Source of the DNA: Thermorudis peleae
GTDB lineage: Bacteria; Chloroflexota; Chloroflexia; Thermomicrobiales; Thermomicrobiaceae
Reading direction: 5' to 3'
DNA length: 64,000 nt
Assembly (NCBI RefSeq): GCF_000744775.1
Contig: NZ_JQMP01000003.1
Span: 806,001 to 870,000 of the forward strand
Below, in pieces: positions 26,979 through 34,102 of the stretch. The notes beneath the pieces are model-generated. The model did no database searches, had not been told where the DNA came from, and saw only the letters and a program-made list of their open reading frames with translations. The position numbers and the translations under genes were made by a program. Position 1 is the stretch's first letter. Every line of letters begins with the position of its first letter.

Positions 26979-28126
26979 TAGACGCTCCCTTCGAGTATGC
27001 GCCCGCGCCAGAGATGTTTGCGCTGTAATGCACTGTGCCAAAGCCGTCCTGTGACCACAGGGTCGCAAAGTGGGCTAAGCCAGTAAGTCCAGGGACGTGT
27101 TCGGTAGGCGGTACGTGCTCCCCACAACGTGCCCAGGCGAATGGCAAGGAGGATCCCGTTGACAAGCGTGAGCGCTGACGGTCGCTTTTGACAAAATCGA
27201 AGGCCCAGCAGCAATGGTAATGGAACAGCTTGCGTGAGCGTGACAACCAGTAGGTCGCGCCACACGCGCCAGCCGCTCAGCGTATCACGCAAGGTGAGAG
27301 ACCGCGGCCAGTTGTGCCAGACATCGTTGCCGTTACGATGCATCCGTGCCCAAATGAGGCCAGCGGTCTCGAAAAAACCAACTGCAATGCCATGCTGGGC
27401 AGCAAGACGAGCGAAGGTAACATCTTCGCAACGGGAGTGTGCCACAGGCGTGAAGCCACCGAGGATCTCAAGAACATTTCGATGAATCAGCATGCATTGG
27501 CCATTGGCTTGTGCTTCGACCCAGTTCGTTGTGATGTTCCCTGGCGGACCGAGGCGATAGATTAACGTGGTGAGAAAAGCGGGGTGTAGAAGGCCAGCAA
27601 GTGGATCTGCAGGGAGAACTTGCTGCGTTGCCACGCTGAGTACAGATAAGTGTTCAGCCAGTGCAAAGGACACAAGCGCATCAGTCAGGTTGGCTGCCGG
27701 ACAGACATCGGCATCAAGGCAAAGGATCCACTGGTTGTGGGGATTGCTGGCCCGCCATCCCTGTTCAAGTCCCCAGGCTTTCCCATTCCAGTCTTGGGGA
27801 ATGGGAGCAGCATCAACCAGCCGTACTCGTCGATCGCGTGCAGCATAGGCGGCAATGAGGTCGCGTGTTCGATCAGTGGATCCGCCATCGATAACGAGAA
27901 TTTCCGTGACACTCGGCCCCTGTTGGATCGCTCCTTCAAGGCACAAAGAAAGGCGTGCTTGCTCATTCAGCACCGGAACAATAACGGTGACACAGGCCTC
28001 TTGCGGCTTGGTTGTGGCGGGGATGATTCGACGTCGTGTAGCTCGCAGGAGCTTGCTGGCAACAGCAAGGCCAGCAGCGCTTTGTGCGAGCGCAAGCATG
28101 CGTGGCAACGTTGAGCTGCGCATCAT
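26978..28126 (-). CDS. Family 2 glycosyltransferase of the carotenoid cluster (CruG-like)
   Basis: 382 residues. An N-terminal hydrophobic stretch precedes a GT-A domain with VTVIVPVLNEQARLSLCLEG, VIDGGSTDRTRDL, the metal-binding ILCLDADVCP and the later ARLAAQHG. C-terminal hydrophobic segments anchor it to the membrane. In CruF/CruG systems the glycosyltransferase adds a sugar to the hydroxyl made by CruF; the position next to the cruF/plsC gene supports this. Start chosen at the ATG at 28126, overlapping the TGA of the hydrolase gene (ATGA) with GGAGAAC upstream. The sugar donor is not known. Confidence 0.85.
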   Translation of the reverse strand: MMRSSTLPRMLALAQSAAGLAVASKLLRATRRRIIPATTKPQEACVTVIVPVLNEQARLSLCLEGAIQQGPSVTEILVIDGGSTDRTRDLIAAYAARDRRVRLVDAAPIPQDWNGKAWGLEQGWRASNPHNQWILCLDADVCPAANLTDALVSFALAEHLSVLSVATQQVLPADPLAGLLHPAFLTTLIYRLGPPGNITTNWVEAQANGQCMLIHRNVLEILGGFTPVAHSRCEDVTFARLAAQHGIAVGFFETAGLIWARMHRNGNDVWHNWPRSLTLRDTLSGWRVWRDLLVVTLTQAVPLPLLLGLRFCQKRPSALTLVNGILLAIRLGTLWGARTAYRTRPWTYWLSPLCDPVVTGRLWHSALQRKHLWRGRILEGSV

Positions 28127-28965
28127 GTCAGTTCTCCAACCGCGAAGCATTGAATCAGCGTGACCAGTTCTGCCCAGAAGGGGCGATCAGGGGCCAGCAA
28201 AGTGTGGTCAGTTGGGAGGTCATGCCAGACGACCGGAGCAGGCATGCGCTGGACGAGCGCCCGCGTCGTCGCTGGAGGCACTGTTGTATCGAGTGTGCCT
28301 TGAATGACAAGAGTCGGGCACGAGATACGGGAGGCGGCGCGGAGTGCCTGGAGTCCAACTTTACGTAACTCATCGAGCACGGCGAGCGGGAAGCGTACAT
28401 TGCGCAGTCCTTCACGGACTGTTGGATCATCGATGTTTAAGCCTGGCATGCTCTCAGCAAAGAAGCGCCGCGTTTCTGGGTCGTCAAAATCCATCTGAGC
28501 GAAAGGTCGGATACTCGGCACGATCCACCGAATGAGCGGCAGGAGACGAGCACGCCAGTCGCCGGGCAGCAGACGTGAGAACGGGGCAAGCAAAATGAGC
28601 CGAGTCGGCAAGATGTCGGCAGCAGTGAGTATCGCAAGCGCGCCACCCATAGAGTAGCCGAGGAGGATGGCAGTTGGATGCCGGTGGCGAATCTCTCGCC
28701 ATGCATTCTGCGCTGCGGTGATCCAATCTGCCGCCCGTTGCTGTGGCAGCCGGTTCACCTGGCGTCCAAAGCCTGGCAGAAGTGGCGCGTAGCATGTGAT
28801 CTGGCCAGTCTGGATGATTTCATGCGCGAGAGGACGAAACTCGGCTGGTGTGCCCATAAAGCCGTGCAGCATGAGTAATCCAATTGGGCCGTCTCCGAGG
28901 ACAAACGGGTCATGCACTGGATCAGCAAAGAACGTCTCAGGCTGCAAGGCCGAAACGGAGGTCAT
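28123..28965 (-). CDS. Alpha/beta hydrolase (carboxylesterase-like) in carotenoid operon
   Basis: 280 residues. The oxyanion-hole segment is LLMLHGFMGTPAEF, the nucleophile elbow GYSMGGALA, the acid in GTLDTTVP and the catalytic His in PTDHTLLAP, as in carboxylesterase / monoacylglycerol lipase relatives. GGGAGGATAACAGCG precedes the ATG and overlaps the crtB stop. It is between crtB and the glycosyltransferase in a run of overlapping genes, so it is probably part of pigment or lipid handling, for example carotenoid ester turnover. That role is inferred only from position. Confidence 0.82.
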   Translation of the reverse strand: MTSVSALQPETFFADPVHDPFVLGDGPIGLLMLHGFMGTPAEFRPLAHEIIQTGQITCYAPLLPGFGRQVNRLPQQRAADWITAAQNAWREIRHRHPTAILLGYSMGGALAILTAADILPTRLILLAPFSRLLPGDWRARLLPLIRWIVPSIRPFAQMDFDDPETRRFFAESMPGLNIDDPTVREGLRNVRFPLAVLDELRKVGLQALRAASRISCPTLVIQGTLDTTVPPATTRALVQRMPAPVVWHDLPTDHTLLAPDRPFWAELVTLIQCFAVGELT

Positions 28966-28970
28966 CGCTG

Positions 28971-29954
28971 TTATCCTCCCATATAACGATTTCGGACGTG
29001 TTCCCAGAGCATCAGAACAGCGACAATCAGTGCTTCACTGAGCTTCTCGTCAAAACTCGTCGCGGCGCGGCCACGTAAGGTGTCGTAGCCACGTGCTTCA
29101 ATGCGATCAAGGATGCGACGGTAGAGACGTGCAGCGAGCACGATAGCGAACCGCGACCGAAGCGGCAAGTATGGCACTCCCCGTAGCCCAAGCATGTAGT
29201 AACTTTCAGCACGTACGCGGTGGAACTGAAGGAGCGCGCGTAAACGGTCATCTGGCCCTTGGCCGGAGACTGCCCAGGACCGTATTGTCACAGGATCAAG
29301 GCCGAAGCGGTGCAGTTCATCTTGGGGAAGGTAGATACGATTATGGCGAAGATCTTCTCCGAGGTCACGCAGGATATTCGTGAGCTGCATGGCAATGCCG
29401 AGGTGCTCGGCTGCTTGCAATGCGGCTGCGCTGCGCGCGCCGAGCACACATGCCATGATGATTCCGACTGTTCCAGCAACTTGGTAACAGTACTTGCGTA
29501 GTGCCGCAAACGAAGGAAGAAAGACCGGGCCAAGGTCATACTCAAGACCATCGAGAAAATCAAGAAAGGGTGCCACGGGAAGCGCATACTGCTGGATGAG
29601 TGTGTCGAGCATACTACCAAGTGGTTCTCGTGGTGCAATACAGCGGGGGGAGGTCTGAAACCACGATCGCCAGGCAGCCAGTTCTTCCTGCGCCGCTTGA
29701 CGTGCAGACTGGTCAAGTGGCTGTGCATCGACAAGATCATCGAGTGTACGGAAGAAGGCGTAAAGTGTGATAGTATGAAAGCGAGAAGGCATTGGCAAGA
29801 AGTATGTGGCGAAGGTAAACGTTTTCGCGTGCTGGGCCATGAGTCGATCGAAAGAGGGAACTGCACGGTATGGCTTCGAAGACAACTCGTCTGCCTTCGT
29901 CCACAAGACTGGCGTCTCGATCGAGGTGCCCCTGCCGCCGCTTGCCCGCTCCAT
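28971..29954 (-). CDS. crtB: Phytoene/squalene synthase family protein
   Basis: 327 residues. The two Asp-rich substrate-binding motifs are FRTLDDLVD and LRDLGEDLRHNRIYLP, with AKTFTFATYFLP at the front as in CrtB proteins. It condenses two geranylgeranyl diphosphates to phytoene, the entry step to carotenoids. It is the first gene of the cluster that continues with hydrolase, glycosyltransferase, cruF/plsC, crtI and ispH, all spaced by 8 bases or less. An AGGT site lies before the ATG at 29954; the first 30 residues are poorly conserved, so an internal start remains possible. Confidence 0.93.
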   Translation of the reverse strand: MERASGGRGTSIETPVLWTKADELSSKPYRAVPSFDRLMAQHAKTFTFATYFLPMPSRFHTITLYAFFRTLDDLVDAQPLDQSARQAAQEELAAWRSWFQTSPRCIAPREPLGSMLDTLIQQYALPVAPFLDFLDGLEYDLGPVFLPSFAALRKYCYQVAGTVGIIMACVLGARSAAALQAAEHLGIAMQLTNILRDLGEDLRHNRIYLPQDELHRFGLDPVTIRSWAVSGQGPDDRLRALLQFHRVRAESYYMLGLRGVPYLPLRSRFAIVLAARLYRRILDRIEARGYDTLRGRAATSFDEKLSEALIVAVLMLWEHVRNRYMGG

Positions 29955-29995
29955 GAATCTACCTAATTATTCATAGAATCCCTCTATCACTTCCA

Positions 29996-30024
29996 AGTAT
30001 AGTGCCCAGCAAACTGCCGCGCAA
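29996..30024 (-). promoter_or_regulatory. Candidate promoter of the crtB operon
   Basis: On the minus strand, TTGCGC (30024-30019), 17 bases, then TATACT (30001-29996). The -10 box is good and the -35 box partial. It lies about 42 bases upstream of the crtB start, the only plausible head of the carotenoid operon. Confidence 0.5.
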
Positions 30025-30147
30025 GTGAGCGATATGGTCATCAGCTGTCAACTCTGGCTCGTTGTGTCGTATGCACGCTGTAATGTTATACGGATGTTTT
30101 CGTTGAACACGCTGTGCGATGACTTCCTAGTCGTGGAGAGACAGATA

Positions 30148-30199
30148 CCGGGCAAGCTGACGTTTTCGAAGGGATAATGGAAAACGCCAGCCTGCCCGG
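30148..30199 (-). terminator. Long hairpin after the TetR gene
   Basis: CCGGGCA (30148-30154) pairs with TGCCCGG (30193-30199). After one mismatch GCTG pairs with CAGC, and after another CGTTTTC pairs with GAAAACG. It lies just downstream of the tetR stop at 30207 and separates it from the crtB promoter. Confidence 0.65.
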
Positions 30200-30206
30200 T
30201 GCGTGG

Positions 30207-30788
30207 CTAGCGTGACAACACGCCGTGAAGGAATGTGTCGAGCGCTTCGTCGAGATAGGTGCGTGCTTCGCTCTCGGCAAAGCGTGCGCCAACTTGAATG
30301 CCGTCAGCCATCGAGAGGAAGAGCGCGGCCAAGAGCCGATCATCGCTGCGCTTGGTTTCGCCGCGCGCGCGTGCTTCGGCAAAGAGGTTCTCGAGCGGGC
30401 GCAGCAAGGCTTCGCGCGCCAACTGGAGGAGTTCCTTTGAATGGTCAGCAGAAATCGCCGGCATATCGGCCTGGACCATACGGACGAGGTCGAGTGGAGG
30501 ATGTTGCAGGAGCCATTCAGCAACCGCGCGTAACTGTCCAGCAAGGCTATCCCCGCCGCTCCGGATAGCCTGCTCAATTCCTTCGCGGTGGCGCTCAAGC
30601 GCATGCCTCGTAACCGTGACATATAACTCTTCTTTACCACCGGGGAAGTGGTAGTACAGCGATGCTTGCCGAATGCCAAGCTCTTGGGCGATGTCGCGAA
30701 GCGTCACCGCTTTATACCCGCGCTCGGCGAAAAGGCGCTCCGCAACTGCCTGTACCCGCTCTCGCGCTGCGCTCGGCGCTGCTGTCAT
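30207..30788 (-). CDS. TetR/AcrR-family transcriptional regulator
   Basis: 193 residues. The N-terminal helix-turn-helix is RVQAVAERLFAERGYKAVTLRD, then IAQELGIRQASLYYHFPGGKEELY; the C-terminal ligand domain is alpha-helical. AGGAGGTGTCGC directly precedes the ATG at 30788, which fixes the start. Its own promoter is near-consensus. It lies just upstream of the carotenoid operon on the same strand but is separated by a hairpin, so control of pigment genes is possible but not shown. Ligand unknown. Confidence 0.9.
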   Translation of the reverse strand: MTAAPSAARERVQAVAERLFAERGYKAVTLRDIAQELGIRQASLYYHFPGGKEELYVTVTRHALERHREGIEQAIRSGGDSLAGQLRAVAEWLLQHPPLDLVRMVQADMPAISADHSKELLQLAREALLRPLENLFAEARARGETKRSDDRLLAALFLSMADGIQVGARFAESEARTYLDEALDTFLHGVLSR

Positions 30789-30835
30789 GCGACACCTCCT
30801 GCCTGCGCCCAACCGAACCGTCACTCCCACCTAGC

Positions 30836-30864
30836 AGTATACTGGAAGACTGTTATTTTGTCAA
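30836..30864 (-). promoter_or_regulatory. Near-consensus sigma-70 promoter of tetR
   Basis: On the minus strand, TTGACA (30864-30859), exactly 17 bases, then TATACT (30841-30836). The transcript start would be about 40 bases before the tetR ATG. Confidence 0.75.
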
Positions 30865-30991
30865 TTCGCCGTTCCTGTCATGTGAGAACGCTATTCTTGC
30901 CGCTTTGGCCTGGGAACATCCGCAACACAGCCGACTCAACGCGCGCTTGGCGTATACCCGCTGCAGTTCCTTCCTTCTATCAGATTATTGA

Positions 30992-31516
30992 TTATGCTGC
31001 CGAAATATGGCGACGTCGGTGGGGTGAGGTCGTCTTCGCCGGTTGTGGCGTCGTGGTGAGGCCAGCAAGACGCTGCAGTAAAGCCGTTAAGAGTAGTGTG
31101 AGCCCACGGGTGAGTTCGTCTAGCTCTTCATCGGTAAGGGCGATGATTGCCTGCTGGATGACCGCGCTACGTCGGTCATTTGCGTCAAGGGCTGCTTCTC
31201 CCTCTGGCGTAATCGCGACAAGGACAGCTCGCCGATCGTGGGGATCTCGCTCGCGACAGACGAATCCTTGTTGCTCAAGGGTGGCAACCGTATGTGCCGC
31301 TGTTGGTAAGGAGACGCCAAGCCGCTGTGCGAGCTGGGTGAGACGGAGCGGTCCACTGGCTGCCAGAATCGCGAGCGCCAGGCGCTGACGGGATGAAAGC
31401 GTTGATGGTGTACCGGTCGCCTCGGCAAAAAGGTCAACGACCTGACAAAGTCGCAACAACGTCTGCGCGAGTTGTTCGCGTTGTCGTGTCACGCGACTAT
31501 TCAATGGACGCGCCAT
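30992..31516 (-). CDS. MarR-family transcriptional regulator
   Basis: About 174 residues. The winged-helix is recognisable: SSRQRLALAILAASGPLRLT, QLAQRLGVSLPTAAHTVATL, then RERDPHDRRAVLVAITPEG for the wing. Helices on both sides form the dimer interface. The frame remains open upstream, but only the part from the ATG at 31516 is MarR-like; the site before it (GGGAGC, 13 bases) is weak, so the exact start is uncertain. Two dyads with the core TGT-S-ACA, one 70 bases upstream of this start and one in the promoter of the small membrane protein, are candidate binding sites. Confidence 0.82.
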   Translation of the reverse strand: MARPLNSRVTRQREQLAQTLLRLCQVVDLFAEATGTPSTLSSRQRLALAILAASGPLRLTQLAQRLGVSLPTAAHTVATLEQQGFVCRERDPHDRRAVLVAITPEGEAALDANDRRSAVIQQAIIALTDEELDELTRGLTLLLTALLQRLAGLTTTPQPAKTTSPHRRRHISAA

Positions 31517-31584
31517 CGCAACCAACGAAGCTCCCGTCGCTTGTACCCAAGCATAGAGAACGACCGGGAGGTTGCCGATAGCGC

Positions 31585-31597
31585 GTTTGTCACAAAC
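31585..31597. promoter_or_regulatory. Palindrome upstream of marR
   Basis: GTTTGT-C-ACAAAC is a perfect 6-1-6 dyad, 69 bases before the MarR start codon. A short symmetric site like this is what a MarR dimer would bind; autoregulation is inferred. Confidence 0.45.
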
Positions 31598-31654
31598 ACA
31601 GGAGACGCAGGTCCTAGATAAGGAGGGAGCGAGAAGGTGAGAAAAACAGAAGCC

Positions 31655-31684
31655 GGAGGCAGCCACAATACCGCGGTCGCCTCC
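31655..31684 (-). terminator. Hairpin terminator after small membrane protein gene
   Basis: On the minus strand GGAGGC pairs with GCCTCC around an 18-base loop, followed eight bases later by TTTTT (31645-31641). It lies between the stop at 31707 and the marR region. Confidence 0.55.
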
Positions 31685-31706
31685 AGCCCCTGAAAACTCG
31701 AAATCC

Positions 31707-31964
31707 CTAGCGCCGTTCAGTTTGATGGACTGGTCGCCAGCGCAGGAGTAAGACAGCAGTTGCGGCTGCTGAAAGGAAAACCAACGGCATATCAATGAGG
31801 AGAAACTCCCAGCTAATCGCCAGTTCGCCACTGATCGCGCTCGCAAGTGTTCCGAAGATCACACTCAGGACAACAACAGTGAGTGCGCGAAGCCGTGGCG
31901 ACGCGATACGCCACGCCAGAATGCCCACCAGAACTCCTGCAGCAATCGGGAACAGCTCGTGCAC
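31707..31964 (-). CDS. Small membrane protein of unknown function
   Basis: 85 residues with three hydrophobic segments: FPIAAGVLVGILAWRIA, LTVVVLSVIFGTLASAI and MPLVFLSAAATAVLLL. I do not recognise the family. The start is placed at a GTG at 31964, seven bases after AAGGAGGT; other candidate starts upstream have no such site. It has its own promoter with a dyad over the -10 box. The neighbouring MarR gene downstream may control it. Confidence 0.68.
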   Translation of the reverse strand: MHELFPIAAGVLVGILAWRIASPRLRALTVVVLSVIFGTLASAISGELAISWEFLLIDMPLVFLSAAATAVLLLRWRPVHQTERR

Positions 31965-32008
31965 GGCCACTACCTCCTTCCCTGTCTTCCGGCCGCCTTG
32001 CATTGCCG

Positions 32009-32037
32009 AGTGTGACACTGCCTTCTCGTCGTGTCAA
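32009..32037 (-). promoter_or_regulatory. Promoter with AGTGTGACACT dyad for small membrane protein
   Basis: On the minus strand, TTGACA (32037-32032), 17 bases, then CACACT (32014-32009). AGTGT-G-ACACT (32009-32019) is a perfect palindrome covering the -10 box, with the same TGT-S-ACA core as the palindrome upstream of marR. Confidence 0.55.
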
Positions 32038-32040
32038 GCA

Positions 32041-33240
32041 TTAGCGCGTAACCGTAAGACCAAGGACAGTCCCGAGTTCGCGAAGTGCCTGTTGTGCCTC
32101 ACGAATATCCCGGCCCGCTGCGCTCGCATCCAAAATGGCTTGAGCAAATTCGTCGAGCGTAGTAATTGCTCGTGGTGTATCAAGGTCGTGTTGAAGCGCT
32201 TGGAGCGCACGCTCAGTGAAAGACCTTGAGTCAAGGGGAGCGTGTTGTCCGCTCGGTGCTTCGACTGCTTGCCTCAGCCGGGCGACAAGTGGCTCAAAGC
32301 GAGCTGGTCCGTCATCCTCATAGGCGAATGGAGTACGGTAATGATGACTCAAGAGGTAGAGACGAATAGCATCTCCACTGTGCCGGCGTAGGACATCGCG
32401 AACAAGAACAAGGTTCCCCAGCGATTTGCTCATCTTCTCACCTTGGTATTCGACCATGGCGACATGTACCCAGAACCGGCTAAACGGCTGACTGCCGGTG
32501 TAGCCTTCTGACTGAGCAATCTCGCTTTCATGATGGGGGAAAATCAAGTCATGGCCGCCGCCGTGCACATCGATCTGAGCCCCAAGGTATTTTAGGGCCA
32601 TCGCGCTACATTCAATATGCCAGCCAGGACGTCCTGGTCCCCACGGGCTGTCCCACGTTGGCTCACCAGGCTGCGCAGCCTGCCAGAGAAGAAAATCGAG
32701 CGGGTCGTCTTTCCGTGGATCAGTCGGATCGGCGCCCCGCTCGGCTGAAAGCTTGATCATTGTCTCCCGGTCGTAACAACAGAGGTGGCCATAGTCAGGA
32801 TCACTGGTAACGCGGAAATACACATTGCCCTCACGGACATATGCCATGCCCTGGTCAAGCAACTGTTGAATGATCGCAATCATAAACGGGATTTCTTCAG
32901 TCGCACGGGGAAAGACAGATGGCCAGAGCACATTGAGTCCATTGAGATCTTCTTGAAATTGGCGAATATAGCGATCTCCAAGGCGATCCCAGGGCTCGCC
33001 GACTTCGCGTGCCTTGCGCAGGATGTCATCATCAATGTCCGTCACGTTTTGGACGTAGCGCACACGCCACCCAAGATGCTGGCAGAGACGATTGAGGACG
33101 TCGAAGACGAGGTAGGTCATCGCATGTCCCATGTGGGTTGTATCGTAGGGGGTGACGCCGCAGACGTACATCCGCACCGTTCGTCCATCGGCCGGAGCAA
33201 ACGGTTCAAGTTGACCAGTCAGCGAGTTGTAGAGTTGCAC
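32041..33240 (-). CDS. CysS-family ligase resembling MshC (cysteine ligase)
   Basis: 399 residues of the class I cysteinyl-tRNA synthetase family. The ATP-binding HIGH element reads VCGVTPYDTTHMGHA, and the second motif is GEKMSKSLGNLV. Zinc ligands are in MYVCGVT, WHIECSAMAL and FPHHESEIAQSEG. The TPYDTTHMGHA form and the short C terminus with no anticodon-binding domain after the LDTPRAI segment resemble MshC, the ATP-dependent ligase joining Cys to GlcN-inositol in mycothiol synthesis. Ordinary CysRS is usually about 460 residues. It may equally be the only CysRS of the organism. Start is a GTG at 33240 after GAGGGG. It is divergent from the selenocysteine peroxiredoxin. Confidence 0.85.
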   Translation of the reverse strand: MQLYNSLTGQLEPFAPADGRTVRMYVCGVTPYDTTHMGHAMTYLVFDVLNRLCQHLGWRVRYVQNVTDIDDDILRKAREVGEPWDRLGDRYIRQFQEDLNGLNVLWPSVFPRATEEIPFMIAIIQQLLDQGMAYVREGNVYFRVTSDPDYGHLCCYDRETMIKLSAERGADPTDPRKDDPLDFLLWQAAQPGEPTWDSPWGPGRPGWHIECSAMALKYLGAQIDVHGGGHDLIFPHHESEIAQSEGYTGSQPFSRFWVHVAMVEYQGEKMSKSLGNLVLVRDVLRRHSGDAIRLYLLSHHYRTPFAYEDDGPARFEPLVARLRQAVEAPSGQHAPLDSRSFTERALQALQHDLDTPRAITTLDEFAQAILDASAAGRDIREAQQALRELGTVLGLTVTR

Positions 33241-33390
33241 GGGTGTCCCCTCTTCCTGAGCAAGCCTCTGGCGGCACTTTGGTGTTGTTCTGTAACACAC
33301 AGGCGCGATGCTGGCGCGAATGCCAGCGCCTCGCTATGCTACCACTTGCAGGCATGGAGTGTGCAAGATCAGGAAGGAGTGGAGTGACCG

Positions 33391-33870
33391 ATGGGAGTAC
33401 AAATCGGAGAGCGTGCACCAGACTTTACCTTGCCGAGCACCCTTGGTACCCCCGTCCAACTCTCAGCAGTACTCGGCCAGCATACTGTTGTCCTGGTGTT
33501 TTACCATTTTGCCTTTTCTGGTGGCTGAACGAACGAGATGGTCCAGTTTCGGGACCATTACACTGAATTCCGCGAACTCCAGGCCGAAATTTACGGGATT
33601 AGCGCTGATAGCCATTTTGCTCAGGCTGCCTGGGGGCGTGAGCTTGGTCTGCCGTTCCCGCAACTGAGCGATTGGGAGAAAACTGTCGCCCGCACCTATG
33701 ACATGCTCCTTGATGAGCTCATCGGTTACCGCGAGGTACCTGATCGTGGCGTGGTCATCATTGATCCGCAAGGAATTGTGACCTACCGCGAGCGTGTTGC
33801 GCAGCCACGGGATTTACCCAATCTGCAAGCCGCGTTGGCACACTTGCGCGCGCGGGCCGGGCAGGCATGA
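33391..33870 (+). CDS. Peroxiredoxin with in-frame TGA (probable selenocysteine) at the peroxidatic position
   Basis: A 159-residue AhpC/TSA (AhpE/BCP-like) peroxiredoxin. From the ATG at 33391 (GGAG six bases upstream) the frame reads MGVQIGERAPDFTLP, VVLVFYHFAFSGG, then TGA at 33526-33528, then TNEMVQFRD in the same frame to the stop at 33870. In peroxiredoxins the residue between FSGG and T-x-E-M is the peroxidatic Cys; TGA replaces it as residue 46. The later PDRGVVIIDPQG segment supplies the conserved Arg. No second Cys is present, so it would act as a 1-Cys type enzyme reducing peroxides. A hairpin follows at SECIS distance. A nonsense mutation is the alternative. Confidence 0.85.
33526..33558 (+). 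promoter_or_regulatory. Candidate bacterial SECIS element with its UGA
   Basis: UGA at 33526-33528 is followed by ATGGTCC (33538-33544), the loop AGTTTCG (33545-33551) and GGACCAT (33552-33558), a perfect 7-bp stem with a 7-base loop. The loop starts 16 bases after the UGA and has G as its second base, matching the known spacing and loop rules for bacterial SECIS hairpins recognised by SelB. It lies within the coding region, as expected in bacteria. Confidence 0.72.
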
Positions 33871-34102
33871 AGCCGAAGGGATCATCCAGGCGGAAGAGCC
33901 TTCGACTGCAGGGCTGAGAGGGTTCTACAGACTATTGCGTGGTGAGACGGCAGTATCGGCATAGCGCATTGTTGAGAAGTGTTGACATAACTTCTGCCGG
34001 GCCAACTGCGTATGCATTGGAATCTGCATGCATGGGGTGGAAGTAGAGAGAACGGCGGGAAAGCACGAAGCTGCATGACAAGGGGGAAGGAGTATCGACG
34101 TC

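Noticed and set aside
31517-31846. 110-residue extension before the MarR domain.
   Set aside because: The sequence is Cys/Ser-rich without a domain, crosses a hairpin and a palindrome, and overlaps the small membrane protein gene.
33526-33528. The peroxiredoxin TGA as an ordinary pseudogene mutation.
   Set aside because: The rest of the gene is intact with a normal start and stop, the TGA hits precisely the catalytic codon, and a SECIS-like hairpin follows at the correct distance. It cannot be fully excluded without genome-wide evidence of selenocysteine machinery.
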